Shown here: positions 51,786 to 61,649 of the stretch, one piece after another
How positions within the stretch are numbered: the stretch's first letter is position 1
Layout: every line of letters begins with the position of its first letter
Assembly (NCBI GenBank): GCA_947629315.1
Contig: CANRDB010000006.1
Location: forward strand, 1 to 63,453
Reading direction: 5' to 3'
Length of the DNA: 63,453 bases
Source of the DNA: an uncultured Bacilli bacterium
Lineage (GTDB): Bacteria; Bacillota_I; Bacilli_A; RF39; UBA660
The notes under the pieces: model-generated
Seen by the model: only the letters and a program-made list of their open reading frames with translations
Told to the model about the DNA's origin: nothing
Database searches by the model: none
Made by a program: the position numbers and the translations under genes

Positions 51786-54509
51786 CTATTCATAAACGAC
51801 TTTCGTATCAATCACTTTTCCTTGTTCATCGAAATAGATGCTAATATCACAGATTCCCTCCTCTTCGTAGGTGATAAAGAACACTTTAAATCGATTTTGT
51901 TCATTCATGAAATAAGGATCTAACGTGTAAGATACATTTTTACCGACCTCTTTTAATAAGGTATTGCCATACTTTTTATAATTTAATTTTTGGTAATCCC
52001 GATAGTAGGTAATACTACTATTAGGATTCTCTTTTAAGTAGGCATCTAAATTCTTTTGATATTCCGATGGCATCACTATCATATAGATGGAATAAGCAAC
52101 ATAAGGATTATCTTTCCAGTCTCCTATCTTTTTAGCCATATAAGCCTTGATAAGTTCATCTGCCACATGATAACGGATATAGGCAATCTCTTTTGAAGAA
52201 GTAATATACTCTAACTCTACTTGATTCAATTGTTGTAAAGCCTCCAATAAGGATTGGATTTGATGTTGTTGATATCCTAATTTATCGTGTAATAATTTAC
52301 TCACTGTGAATGCTTTAGAAGAAGAATATTGAACTTGTTTAAAGTCATCCTCCAAAATATATTGCAACAAATTATAAGCGATATTCGTAGTCGGATAAGA
52401 CCGATAATGTTCGTTTTGATCAACTACTCTTGTAAAATATTCAGCTCCCCCTTCTTCTAAAAACGTACTATTTTGATCAATGTCATAAACATCACATTTG
52501 GTTTGTTCCTCAAAAGAAAGTTTTTGTACCTCATCCTTCCTTTGGGGACCAGTCGTACAGTAATAGACATCTTCATAACTTTGATTGGCAAAAGAGATAA
52601 AATGCATGAGTTCATGACGAATCACATAGTCATATTCCCATTTTAAAATGTGAATAGAGTTATCATAGGAGTGATACTCCCCAGCAGAAAAATCTCTCAT
52701 ATTATCCGTCTTTTGATCATAGACCGTAATTTTCAAAGTATCTAGTTTCTCTAGAAAAGGATGAATATCCATATACGTTGCATAATCGATGATAACATCG
52801 AATAAACTGTACAAATATTTTCGATCATCCTCACTCATATGAGAATTCTCTTGGGCATGATAAACTACTTTTCTTACCAATTCTTCATGTTCTTCTAACT
52901 GTTGTTGTTTATCCTCTAACTGATAATTCGCTAAAAATTTAGGAAGGTCTAACTCAAAATCATCAGGAACATCCTCCTCTTTAGAAGAAGGAATATCATG
53001 TTCTTTCTTTAAGTAATTTTGTAAATCTTCCTTTTTTCCTTTTTGAATCTCTTTCGCATAATTCTTTCCTTGATACTGAATCATCACTACCCCATCCATG
53101 ATTTGAATAGAATCATACTTTTCTTCTAATAAGGAATTGCCCTTTAAATCGTATAATCCATACGTATTTTGAACTGTCTGAACAAGTAAGAACCTATCAT
53201 CAATCACTTCCAAAGAAGCATAAGCAGATGGTAAAAGTGCCTTATCTTGATAATAAGCATAAGAAAGTCCTCTCGTTGGAGAACATCCATATAATTCCTC
53301 GCTTAACTGTGTCACTCCATACGCACACTCACTATAAACTCTTGAACCACTCCGATTGAGAAGAAGATTTTGGAGATTTCCCCAATAATAAGCAAACTGA
53401 AAATACTCATTTTCTACTAACTCACTATTTTCTTCTCCTTGATATTCAAATAACATTTGGTTGTCATCATATACTGTATAGTGATTGTCTGGCGTCTTGA
53501 CAATCGTAGATTGTTGATACGTTTTTACCTCATTACAAATTCCTTTAGATAGTTCTCCCTCTTTTGCATGATAAAGACTTCGATAATCGGCATACCATTC
53601 CTCCGACTGACAATCCCGATTAGGAACCGCTAAAATATCCTTAGTAATCAGTTCATAATCCTTATATTCTTTATCAAACGTTGTCACTATCTTTCCCTTT
53701 GAATCGGCTACATTCACTTTCTTTTGTTCCGTATAGGCAACATAATCTCCCCGAATGGTAGCAAATTCATAAAGAGATGACAATCTCTTCGTATCCAAAT
53801 AATAGATTTGATACTGATTATCTTTCTTTAAAAGAATAAAGTGATCATTGATAGCATGTCTATAAGCATCATCCACAGATAACTCTGCTACATAAACATC
53901 CTTTAAGATTAATTGGAAAGAAGCATCATAGATTTCATCTTGATTATTTTTTCGCGCTACAACATATCCATTTTGGCAGAAAATTTCATCATATCCTTCC
54001 AATAAAATTTTACCATCGGCATCTATCAAGATATAACCATCATTTTGATAAAGAATATAATATTGATCATCACAATAAGTAGTTGCCTCAAAAACGACAT
54101 CTTCAAAAATAGTCTCTAAATTCTGATTCAAAAGGAAGAGTTCTTCAGAACCATAGACAAGAAATAAATTTCCTAAAGGTTCAATCGCATCATAAATAAA
54201 TTCTGTCTTTAATTGACCAGAAGCATCCATAAAGGCATATTTTTCATGATTCTGTACTAGATAAAAGGGATTTGCATAACTATAGTTTTGATAACTTCCT
54301 AATTCCATTGTATCCCCTAAATACCAATAATCGGAAGTATCCTCTTCTTTCTTTTTTCCTTTCCATGGATGGAGTAAAAATAAAACAAGAATAATTCCGA
54401 GAAGAAGAATTAAAAAACTCCCTCCCATTATCCAAATTGTCTTTTTCTTCCATCTTCTCTTTTTCTTATTGGATGAAGTAGTTTTGGATGTCTTTAACTC
54501 TTTTTTCAT
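51786..54509 (-). CDS. Membrane protein: propeller-like repeats fused to HExxH peptidase
   Basis: 907 residues. A basic N-terminus and one span (about 24-47), then about 430 residues of WG/KWG-like beta repeats (units such as KYAFMDASGQLKTEFIYD, DGYILIDADGKIL, NTYGLYDLKGNSLLEEKYD). From about 560 comes a peptidase-like domain with zinc motif HELMH (632-636, in YDYVIRHELMHFISF) and a distal EEGGAEYF (685-692), which fits a gluzincin. The C-terminal 200 are helical. The whole would face outward. GAAGGAGG precedes the ATG. I know no characterised protein of this design. Confidence 0.7.
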   Translation of the reverse strand: MKKELKTSKTTSSNKKKRRWKKKTIWIMGGSFLILLLGIILVLFLLHPWKGKKKEEDTSDYWYLGDTMELGSYQNYSYANPFYLVQNHEKYAFMDASGQLKTEFIYDAIEPLGNLFLVYGSEELFLLNQNLETIFEDVVFEATTYCDDQYYILYQNDGYILIDADGKILLEGYDEIFCQNGYVVARKNNQDEIYDASFQLILKDVYVAELSVDDAYRHAINDHFILLKKDNQYQIYYLDTKRLSSLYEFATIRGDYVAYTEQKKVNVADSKGKIVTTFDKEYKDYELITKDILAVPNRDCQSEEWYADYRSLYHAKEGELSKGICNEVKTYQQSTIVKTPDNHYTVYDDNQMLFEYQGEENSELVENEYFQFAYYWGNLQNLLLNRSGSRVYSECAYGVTQLSEELYGCSPTRGLSYAYYQDKALLPSAYASLEVIDDRFLLVQTVQNTYGLYDLKGNSLLEEKYDSIQIMDGVVMIQYQGKNYAKEIQKGKKEDLQNYLKKEHDIPSSKEEDVPDDFELDLPKFLANYQLEDKQQQLEEHEELVRKVVYHAQENSHMSEDDRKYLYSLFDVIIDYATYMDIHPFLEKLDTLKITVYDQKTDNMRDFSAGEYHSYDNSIHILKWEYDYVIRHELMHFISFANQSYEDVYYCTTGPQRKDEVQKLSFEEQTKCDVYDIDQNSTFLEEGGAEYFTRVVDQNEHYRSYPTTNIAYNLLQYILEDDFKQVQYSSSKAFTVSKLLHDKLGYQQHQIQSLLEALQQLNQVELEYITSSKEIAYIRYHVADELIKAYMAKKIGDWKDNPYVAYSIYMIVMPSEYQKNLDAYLKENPNSSITYYRDYQKLNYKKYGNTLLKEVGKNVSYTLDPYFMNEQNRFKVFFITYEEEGICDISIYFDEQGKVIDTKVVYE

Positions 54510-54543
54510 AAGTTCCTCCTTCTTACTTTTCTACTCTTTCTTT

Positions 54544-54582
54544 ATTATACAAGAAAAAAAGAGAAAAGGATATCCCTTTTCC
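54544..54582 (-). terminator. Terminator fused to the propeller-peptidase promoter
   Basis: Minus-strand AAAAGG, GATAT, CCTTTT, T-run, then TTGTATAAT (TATAAT 54544-54549). Confidence 0.7.
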
Positions 54583-54662
54583 CTAAACAAATAATAGCAA
54601 TATTTTTTAAAATATCGTCAAGCGAATGGTTGGATTATCTTTTTAGGTAAAAATAGAAAATT

Positions 54663-56045
54663 TTATAAAGTAGAAACAAGACGATAAAGTAAATTATAAA
54701 GGACATCGCCAATTAGTTTACTCTTTTGAATCTCTTGAATATTGTTGTAAAGATTCGTAATATCCTCTACTTTAATATCTCCCTCTTTCATATTTTTTAT
54801 TTCTTGAAGTTGCTTTAAAATCACAGAGAATATATGAGCTTCATTTTCCATATCTTCTTTTGTAAAATCATCTAGATTGACAGTTTGAATATATTCAACA
54901 TCTGTCTCTATTTTTAAACTTTTTAGTAGTTTATTGAGACCAAAATTCATAACCGATGGAATTACTTGTTTAAAGTCTTTGTTTTCAAACAACTCTACAA
55001 ATAACGGTTTACTGAAACTTTCATCCTCTAAAGCTACCACCAAAGCATTACTATCTTCTAAATTGTGAAGATTTTTTGTTCTCATTAATAGATAAACATC
55101 TAAAAGAGTATCTACATCCTCCAAGAAATCTTCACGATTCCACTGACTAGTAATCGTAAATACATCATTTAATAAACTTTCCATGTAAGCATCTTTTACT
55201 TTGACTTCTACTCCCATAAAAGGTTTATTTTCTTTAAATTGTAATGTCGCATTAGAGACTAATTCGCCAATAAATCCTGATACTAAATAAGTGGAATGAA
55301 GATGCTTACGAAATACTTCAATATTCTCTTCTACATTTCGATCCTCTAATATTTCTACAGTCGATAACGCAATAGTAGTCATTCCTTCTAATTCATCCGC
55401 ATTTTTAAGACGATAATTGCTCTTATCCACTTTTGTTAAGAGATTGAAAAATGGTCTACTGCCCAATACTGAGTACGCTTGTAAGACAGGATTATGCACA
55501 ATACTGTTCACAGTTTTTGGAGTTGTTAGTTGACAGTTTTGAAAAGAATGATTGACAACATGACAAGCCGTTCCAAATGGAAAGAGTAAAATAAAAGTGG
55601 TTAGGTAAAAAGAAAGAATACCCATTCCTATTTTGAGTGCGGGATAAGATTTTTCAGATTGATACTCTTTATAGGATTGATGCATCAAAATAGAAAATAC
55701 TTTCTTTTTTATAAAATGGTTAATCACTAACAATACAAAGTAAATCGCAATAAAGAATAAAACCCCTACTGTTATATAGGATATCATCATAAGAAAATCA
55801 TCTGTTGCCTCTTGTTTTACCCAAGTACCATTAGAACTTTCTAATATTTCTAAATAGATATCCTCTAAGGAACTACCAAAACTATGAAGATATAATCTTG
55901 TAAAGAGAAAGGATTCTAATGCAGTAAGGATATTCGTCGCTAAAGAGAAAGTGGTTTTCATCCAATCTCTCTTCCATACAAAATATAAGAATCCTCCTAA
56001 TATTCCTAAAAACAACAAAACAATTAAAATAGAGATTACTATCAT
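54663..56045 (-). CDS. Multi-span membrane protein of unknown function
   Basis: 460 residues. Four hydrophobic segments lie in the first 170 residues (about 3-23, 33-55, 85-110 and 138-162), with an external loop containing two cysteines (CHVVNHSFQNC) after the last. The remaining 280 residues are helical and probably external. It looks remotely like CvpA-type or Bacillota-specific envelope proteins, but I do not recognise it. AAGAAGGA precedes the ATG. It is separate from its neighbours. Confidence 0.55.
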   Translation of the reverse strand: MIVISILIVLLFLGILGGFLYFVWKRDWMKTTFSLATNILTALESFLFTRLYLHSFGSSLEDIYLEILESSNGTWVKQEATDDFLMMISYITVGVLFFIAIYFVLLVINHFIKKKVFSILMHQSYKEYQSEKSYPALKIGMGILSFYLTTFILLFPFGTACHVVNHSFQNCQLTTPKTVNSIVHNPVLQAYSVLGSRPFFNLLTKVDKSNYRLKNADELEGMTTIALSTVEILEDRNVEENIEVFRKHLHSTYLVSGFIGELVSNATLQFKENKPFMGVEVKVKDAYMESLLNDVFTITSQWNREDFLEDVDTLLDVYLLMRTKNLHNLEDSNALVVALEDESFSKPLFVELFENKDFKQVIPSVMNFGLNKLLKSLKIETDVEYIQTVNLDDFTKEDMENEAHIFSVILKQLQEIKNMKEGDIKVEDITNLYNNIQEIQKSKLIGDVLYNLLYRLVSTL

Positions 56046-56168
56046 GATTTTTTCCTTCTTTCTACTGATATTTTTCTTGAAAGAATAGAGAGAACTCTAT
56101 CCATTACCATTCCTCATACTTCTATTATATTCATCATACCATACTTTCAAGAAAAAAGCATCCTATCA

Positions 56169-56197
56169 AAAACTTACTAAAAAGTTTAGTAAGTTTC
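56169..56197 (-). terminator. Terminator after the MBL-fold hydrolase
   Basis: AAACTTACTAAA paired with TTTAGTAAGTTT, followed by TT. Confidence 0.65.
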
Positions 56198-56198
56198 G

Positions 56199-57332
56199 TT
56201 ACGGAATATCATGCCACCAATGTTCTTGGTAATTTTGATAATTAGCAAGAGAAAAGGTTTCTCCAATTTTAGGAGTAACAGTTTCCAAATTTTTTTCTTT
56301 CGCATAATGAGTGAAGGATTCGGCAGGATCATCCCATGGATGATGCGCTAGAACAAAACTTCCCCAATGAATTGGCATTGCTACTTCAGCATGTAATACT
56401 TTACTAGCAGTTACAGATTCCTCTGGATTCATATGAACATTTGACCATGCTTGGTCATATTGTCCACTATCCATAAGAACAAGGTCAAATGTTCCATACT
56501 TCTTATAAATATCTTCAAAATGACTTCCATATCCAGAGTCTCCACTATCATAAATTTGATAATTATCATTTTTAAGAACCCAAGATGCCCACAAGGTATT
56601 GCCACTATCGATTATTTTTCTACCAGAATAGTGTTTAGCAGGCATACAACCAATGGTTAATCCTTGAACATTAATCTCTTCTTCCCATGCCATATTGGTT
56701 ATTTTAGAAGAAGATACGTTCCATCGTTCCAAATGATTTTCAATTCCTAATGGAACAATATATCTTTTTACCTTTTTATCTATCTTCTTAATAGTCTGAT
56801 AATCTAAGTGATCATAGTGATCATGGGTGATTAAGACTATATCAATCTCTGGAAGTTCATCAATTTCTATCGGCATTTTAGAATAACGTTTTGGGCCTAC
56901 AAAACGAACTGGCGATGTAATATCACTAAAAACAGGATCTATCAAAATATTCATTCCTTGCATTTGAATAAGAATAGTAGAATGTCCAAGCCAAGTAACC
57001 GTTAAATCTTCCTCTTTCGGATTTTCTAGTAATGTCGGATATACGACTGGCAAATCTCCCTTTGGTTTTCCTCCTTTATTCGACAAAAAATTATTTTTTT
57101 CCGTTCCTGGAGTAAATAGATTCATTTCTTCATAAGGGACAAATTTTCCATTTTTAAAATTACTAGCCCTTTCAGCATAATTTTTTCTATCTGATTTGGT
57201 AGGAGTTCCTCCAAAAGGAATCCAAAACTTCAAAAAGAGAAACACAAGAAGTACTAGTAATAGAAGGATTACCCCAATAATCATAAGAACTGTCAACACT
57301 TTATGTTGATGACAAAAATTTTTCATTTTCAT
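56199..57332 (-). CDS. Membrane-anchored metallo-beta-lactamase-fold hydrolase (NAPE-PLD/UlaG-like)
   Basis: 377 residues with one N-terminal span (about 12-33) and an MBL domain with the metal motif THDHYDHLD, a start of VTWLGHSTILIQ, GDSGYG and a late MPIHWG. The order and VTWLGH pattern fit the group of NAPE-hydrolysing phospholipase D-like proteins, which cleave phosphodiesters of modified lipids. Since it would be external, it may act on lipid or teichoic acid head groups. It overlaps the P-type ATPase gene by 4 bp, though the two roles are not obviously related. Confidence 0.82.
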   Translation of the reverse strand: MKMKNFCHQHKVLTVLMIIGVILLLLVLLVFLFLKFWIPFGGTPTKSDRKNYAERASNFKNGKFVPYEEMNLFTPGTEKNNFLSNKGGKPKGDLPVVYPTLLENPKEEDLTVTWLGHSTILIQMQGMNILIDPVFSDITSPVRFVGPKRYSKMPIEIDELPEIDIVLITHDHYDHLDYQTIKKIDKKVKRYIVPLGIENHLERWNVSSSKITNMAWEEEINVQGLTIGCMPAKHYSGRKIIDSGNTLWASWVLKNDNYQIYDSGDSGYGSHFEDIYKKYGTFDLVLMDSGQYDQAWSNVHMNPEESVTASKVLHAEVAMPIHWGSFVLAHHPWDDPAESFTHYAKEKNLETVTPKIGETFSLANYQNYQEHWWHDIP

Positions 57333-59164
57333 CTCGCCTTTCTTTTAGAAACTCGAAGAGCATTAAAGACCGCTAAAATAGTAACTCCTACATCCCCTAT
57401 GACAGCAAACCACATATTCGTAAGTCCTAATGCACTTAATAATAATATAACAATTTTTACAGAGATAGCAAATACAATATTTTGATTTACAATTCGCATT
57501 GTTCTTTTAGCAATGGAAATAGTGTCTACTAATTTGGATGGTTCATCTGTCATAATGACTACATCTGCTGATTCTATAGCAGCATCACTTCCCAGTCCTC
57601 CCATCGCAATTCCGATATCCGAAAGCGCTAACACAGGAGCATCATTCATTCCATCTCCCACGAAGATTACATTTTCTCCCTTTTTCTTTTTTTGGATGAA
57701 AGATTCTACTTTTTCCACTTTTTCTTGTGGTAATAACTCTGCATAGAAATCGGTGAATTCTAGTTCTTTTGAAACTTCTTGTGCAACCTCTTTTCGATCT
57801 CCAGTCAACATCATAAGATTTTGAATTCCTAATTGTTTTAAGTCAGAAATCGTCTTTTTAGCATCCTTTTTCACTTGATCTGCAATCACAATACTACCGA
57901 TAAAATGATGATCCAAAGCAACATATACTACTGTATTTACTGTCTTCATTTTATCACAAGAAACATGATAGTTCTGCATCAATTCATAGTTTCCCACTAA
58001 TACCGTTTTTCTATTTACTTTAGCTTTGATACCCATTCCTGCTATTTCCTCAATCTGTTCTACTTTCTCTTGAAGTGGCACACCATAAGCATTTTTTAAA
58101 GAAATAGCAATAGGATGATTAGAATAAATTTCCGCATGAGCCGCATATTTTAAAAGTTCTTCCTTTGAAATTTCTTTAGGAATTATCTCTTGTACAGCAA
58201 ATACTCCTTCCGTCAGTGTTCCTGTTTTATCAAATAAAACAGTATCTACATGCGTTAGACCTTCTAAATAGTTACTACCTTTTAGTAAAACACCTATTTT
58301 AGAAGCTGCTCCAATTCCACAAAAGAAACTAAGGGGAATAGAAAGTACTAAGGCACAAGGGCAGGAAACAACAAGAAAAGATAAAGAACGATATAACCAA
58401 AAAGATACCGGTTGATGAAAAAGAAGTGGCGGGATAAGGACTAACAAAACAGCAAGTCCCACTACGATTGGTGTATAGTATTTTGAAAATTTATGAATAA
58501 AATTTTCTGATGGTGATTTTTTTTCAGTTGCATTTTCTACTAAATCTAAAATTTTACTAACCGTAGATTCTTTATATTCTTTTTGAACTTTTATTTTTAA
58601 TATGCTAGTCTCATTAATGACGCCACTTAATATAGAATCATTCTCTTGTACTTTGCGAGGAACTGCTTCCCCTGTCAAAGCAGACGTATTAATTCTGGAA
58701 TTTCCCTCTATGACAATGCCATCGAGAGGAACTTTTTCTCCTGGCTTTACTACCACGATATCCCCTACTTTTACTTCTTCTAAAGGAGAAACGACTATTT
58801 TTTCATCCACTAATAAATTCGCATAATCTGGTCGAAGTTCTAATAAAGTGGCAATAGATTTTTTAGATTGGTGAACTGCATATTCTTGAAAAAACTCTCC
58901 TATCTGATAAAACAACATAACCGCGACAGCCTCTGGATATTCCCCTATATAAAAAGCTCCAAAAGTGGCGATAGTCATGAGAAAGTTCTCATCTAACAAT
59001 TCCCCATTTCCAAGATTTTCGATAGCCTCTTCAATCACCTCAAATCCAACGAAACTATAGGCAATCAAAAAGAAAATATTTTTAAAAAGACTAGTATCTG
59101 GAAGGATTAGGGCTATCACAAAAAGCAACAAAGATAGAATAATTAAAATTAACTTTTTCTTCAT
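57329..59164 (-). CDS. Heavy-metal P1B-type ATPase (Cd/Zn/Pb type)
   Basis: 611 residues, shorter than most because the N-terminal metal-binding HMA domain is missing. It has the transport motif SCPCALVLS (CPC 268-270), phosphorylation site DKTGT (312-316), HP at 350-351, TGD and GDGMNDAPVLA, with TGEAVP in the actuator part. Cd/Zn/Pb efflux is the expected function given the CPC motif and the CadC-like regulator upstream. It starts 7 bp after the regulator's stop. Confidence 0.9.
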   Translation of the reverse strand: MKKKLILIILSLLLFVIALILPDTSLFKNIFFLIAYSFVGFEVIEEAIENLGNGELLDENFLMTIATFGAFYIGEYPEAVAVMLFYQIGEFFQEYAVHQSKKSIATLLELRPDYANLLVDEKIVVSPLEEVKVGDIVVVKPGEKVPLDGIVIEGNSRINTSALTGEAVPRKVQENDSILSGVINETSILKIKVQKEYKESTVSKILDLVENATEKKSPSENFIHKFSKYYTPIVVGLAVLLVLIPPLLFHQPVSFWLYRSLSFLVVSCPCALVLSIPLSFFCGIGAASKIGVLLKGSNYLEGLTHVDTVLFDKTGTLTEGVFAVQEIIPKEISKEELLKYAAHAEIYSNHPIAISLKNAYGVPLQEKVEQIEEIAGMGIKAKVNRKTVLVGNYELMQNYHVSCDKMKTVNTVVYVALDHHFIGSIVIADQVKKDAKKTISDLKQLGIQNLMMLTGDRKEVAQEVSKELEFTDFYAELLPQEKVEKVESFIQKKKKGENVIFVGDGMNDAPVLALSDIGIAMGGLGSDAAIESADVVIMTDEPSKLVDTISIAKRTMRIVNQNIVFAISVKIVILLLSALGLTNMWFAVIGDVGVTILAVFNALRVSKRKAR

Positions 59165-59171
59165 AATTCAC

Positions 59172-59534
59172 CTAATTTCTATGACTAATGTGTTCAAGTC
59201 CTACTTCAAATACTCTACTGACATGTTCATCATCTAATGTATAATAAACCTCTTTCCCAGATTTCCGACATTTCACAATACCACTTCTTCTTAGTGTTCC
59301 CAATTGATGAGAGATAGAAGACTTACTCATAGAAAGAGTATTCGCTAAATCACATACACACATTTCATGTTGATTGAGTGCGAATAAAATCTTGGAGCGT
59401 GTAGTATCCCCTAACAATTTAAAGAATTCTGCTAAACGATTAAAAGTATCCTCTTTCGGCATCTTTTTTCTAGCAATATCAACAGACTCTTGATGAATGA
59501 CATTGCAATCACATACAAATTCATTTCTAGCCAT
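59172..59534 (-). CDS. ArsR/SmtB-family metal sensor (CadC-like)
   Basis: 120 residues with N-terminal CDC (residues 9-11), ELCVCDL-like MCVCDLANTL in helix 4 and the recognition helix SMSKSSISHQLGTLRRSG. The cysteines correspond to the Cd/Pb site of CadC. Metal binding would release it from the operator at 59560-59597 and turn on the ATPase. GGAGG precedes its ATG. Confidence 0.9.
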   Translation of the reverse strand: MARNEFVCDCNVIHQESVDIARKKMPKEDTFNRLAEFFKLLGDTTRSKILFALNQHEMCVCDLANTLSMSKSSISHQLGTLRRSGIVKCRKSGKEVYYTLDDEHVSRVFEVGLEHISHRN

Positions 59535-59559
59535 ATGTTTCCTCCATTTTATGTAATAA

Positions 59560-59614
59560 TTGAATTATTATTCAACTATCTATTATTATAGTTGAATACC
59601 TATTCATTTGTCAA
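59560..59614 (-). promoter_or_regulatory. Promoter and double palindromic operator of the cad-type operon
   Basis: Minus-strand TTGACA (59609-59614), 18 bp, TATAAT (59585-59590). Palindromes: TTGAAT-4-ATTCAA (59560-59575) and ATTCAACTA/TAGTTGAAT (59570-59597), which overlap and include the -10. Confidence 0.7.
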
Positions 59615-59618
59615 TATC

Positions 59619-59640
59619 AAAAAAAGAGTTTATACACTCT
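59619..59640 (-). terminator. Terminator after the 59641 gene
   Basis: AGAGT, 6-nt loop, ACTCT, then T-run; the TTGACA of the cad-type promoter follows within 10 bp. Confidence 0.65.
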
Positions 59641-60459
59641 TTAATCGATCTCTTCTTGTATTTGATTCTCTCCTACTTTATCCGTTTCTACAATCGAAAC
59701 TAATTTGGTATTTTCAAAAATAGAATCAATGGTATCTTCTACTGCCTTTCCATCATACTCGAAAGTAAATTCATAATTTTTGTTCACTTGTACTTTGGAA
59801 GCAAGAGAATATGGAATCTTTACAGTCTCTATATCATCCAGATTATATTGTTGAATCGTAATAAAAATATTCTCTTGGTTAGTATCTACTTCTTTATATA
59901 ATACTTGATAAGTTCTGATAAAATCTTTATCTTCCTCTCCATTTGGCATGCAGTAATGACTACGAAGTGTCATGTTATATGGTCCTATATAAACATCCTT
60001 TCCTCCTTCAAGGGTATTGCAAGTAATCAAAGTAAGACCATGATTTGTCATTTTAGACTTTCCATCATCTTTATAGATTGCTGTACCACCATCTTCTAAT
60101 TTATCGATAGAAACATTCCAAAGTTTCGTATTAGAAGTAAGGATTTCTAAAGACTTATCAATATTTTTAGAATTACTATCAATATAATCTTTAAATTCCA
60201 TTAATTTTCCATCTACCGCAACTTTCATACTATCTAAGCAATAAAGGTAAACATTTTTATTCTCTCCCTCATAATACAAGGATGTTTGATATCCACAACC
60301 TTCTTTTTCTTCTGTTTCTACTAGATAAGTACTGCTAGAAGTTGTCGGTTCTTGAATAGGTTCTTTTTCCTCCTGTTTAGTAGGAAAAAACATTCCGACA
60401 ATCATCCCTATCCCAAAACAAGCTAAAAGTCCTAAAGCAAGTGTAATTTTCTTATTCAA
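59641..60459 (-). CDS. Single-span membrane protein of unknown function, TTG start
   Basis: I choose TTG at 60459: TAGGAGG is 7 nt upstream, and the frame then begins with NKKITLALGLL, a perfect anchor sequence. The longer frame (to 60510) lacks a ribosome site. About 272 residues: one span (about 4-24), a short Glu/Pro/Ser-rich linker, and a beta-rich external domain with five cysteines (EGCGY, LYCLD, ITCNT, HYCMP). I do not recognise the domain. The short TAAG-type spacing to its neighbours and own terminator show an independent unit. Confidence 0.7.
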   Translation of the reverse strand: MNKKITLALGLLACFGIGMIVGMFFPTKQEEKEPIQEPTTSSSTYLVETEEKEGCGYQTSLYYEGENKNVYLYCLDSMKVAVDGKLMEFKDYIDSNSKNIDKSLEILTSNTKLWNVSIDKLEDGGTAIYKDDGKSKMTNHGLTLITCNTLEGGKDVYIGPYNMTLRSHYCMPNGEEDKDFIRTYQVLYKEVDTNQENIFITIQQYNLDDIETVKIPYSLASKVQVNKNYEFTFEYDGKAVEDTIDSIFENTKLVSIVETDKVGENQIQEEID

Positions 60460-60535
60460 ATGTGTTCCTCCTATCATAAAATCATTATAACAAAAAAATG
60501 GAATAAGCATAACTTATGTTTAGCGTTTTTTCTAG

Positions 60536-61546
60536 TTAAGAAAGATGGGGAGGAGTATCCGTTAAATCACTTTTGGGGATTGGTAATGTTTTTTGCTTAT
60601 GTATCGTTGATGAATAGTTATCAAATAATTTTTTAAAGATTGGATCTTCATCGCTTTTTCCAAAAAAATGAAGACACACAGAAACAAATTTAAGAGACAT
60701 ATCTTTCTTCTTTAAATAATCTTGGAACAATTTTTCAAAATTTTCATCATAATCTTTACCTTCATATCCCTTCAAATTCCATAAAGCATCATTACTGGCA
60801 TCTAAGCATCGAAAGACTACATTTAGCCTGTATTTATTGATATAATCTAAAAGTTCCTGATTAGAACGAAATGTCCTACAAGAAAAATCAAATAAAGCTC
60901 CATCCATTATATAATCAAATAGTTCAAAACACGCTTTATATTCATCATAAACTCGAGATGGAAACATTCTTTCATCTTTATAAGTATAATCTTGCAAATC
61001 ATATCCAGCTTGAGATAATTCCTGTCTAAACTCAGAAGACGCAAAAATTTTAGTACAAATAGTTTCTAAAAATCCATCGGCCATTCTAAATTCAAAACCT
61101 CTTTCCGCACGTAGTTTATCCTCTTGATATTCACAATTTTGGTAAAATGTAGTTGTCCTTTTTACAAGGGGATATACACCATTTTCATTAATGACATTAG
61201 GTTTTGGTTCTGTAATTACATGGCCTAATTCGTGAGTCAAAATACAAATTAATTTTATATAATTAGGGTCAGTTACATAACTCATGTGATGAATCACATT
61301 ACAGTCTTGATCATAGTCAGTTTGGGTAGTTCCAAATCTTCTTTCTTCGCCAGCAAACTTTTCATCAGTTACACTTATTTTATGAAAGGTCGAATTACAT
61401 ACATTCATAATACCTTCCATAGGTATTTTGCCATGGCTTTCTCGAATATACCCTCTACAAATTGCCTTTACGATTTCCCTAATTTCATCTGGAATATTTT
61501 GGGATTGATTAACTAATTCACTAACCTTATCTAACATTTCATTCAT
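60536..61546 (-). CDS. HExxH metalloprotease-like protein
   Basis: ATG at 61546 is taken because GAGG and AGGAG lie in front; a GTG at 61555 is also possible. About 336 residues with THELGHVITEP (zinc motif HELGH near residue 110) and a later Glu in DGFLETICTKIF, as in gluzincins. There is no signal peptide or span, so it should be cytoplasmic. I do not recognise the family. Genes of this sort occur in phage and integrative-element cargo, and a serine recombinase fragment lies 2 kb away. Confidence 0.65.
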   Translation of the reverse strand: MNEMLDKVSELVNQSQNIPDEIREIVKAICRGYIRESHGKIPMEGIMNVCNSTFHKISVTDEKFAGEERRFGTTQTDYDQDCNVIHHMSYVTDPNYIKLICILTHELGHVITEPKPNVINENGVYPLVKRTTTFYQNCEYQEDKLRAERGFEFRMADGFLETICTKIFASSEFRQELSQAGYDLQDYTYKDERMFPSRVYDEYKACFELFDYIMDGALFDFSCRTFRSNQELLDYINKYRLNVVFRCLDASNDALWNLKGYEGKDYDENFEKLFQDYLKKKDMSLKFVSVCLHFFGKSDEDPIFKKLFDNYSSTIHKQKTLPIPKSDLTDTPPHLS

Positions 61547-61649
61547 TTTCCTCACACTCCTAAATTAACCATGATGGATTATCTTGTTCTTGAAACTTTA
61601 TAACCGTTATCAATCAGAAATATCATAAGATTATTATGATTTTCTAATC

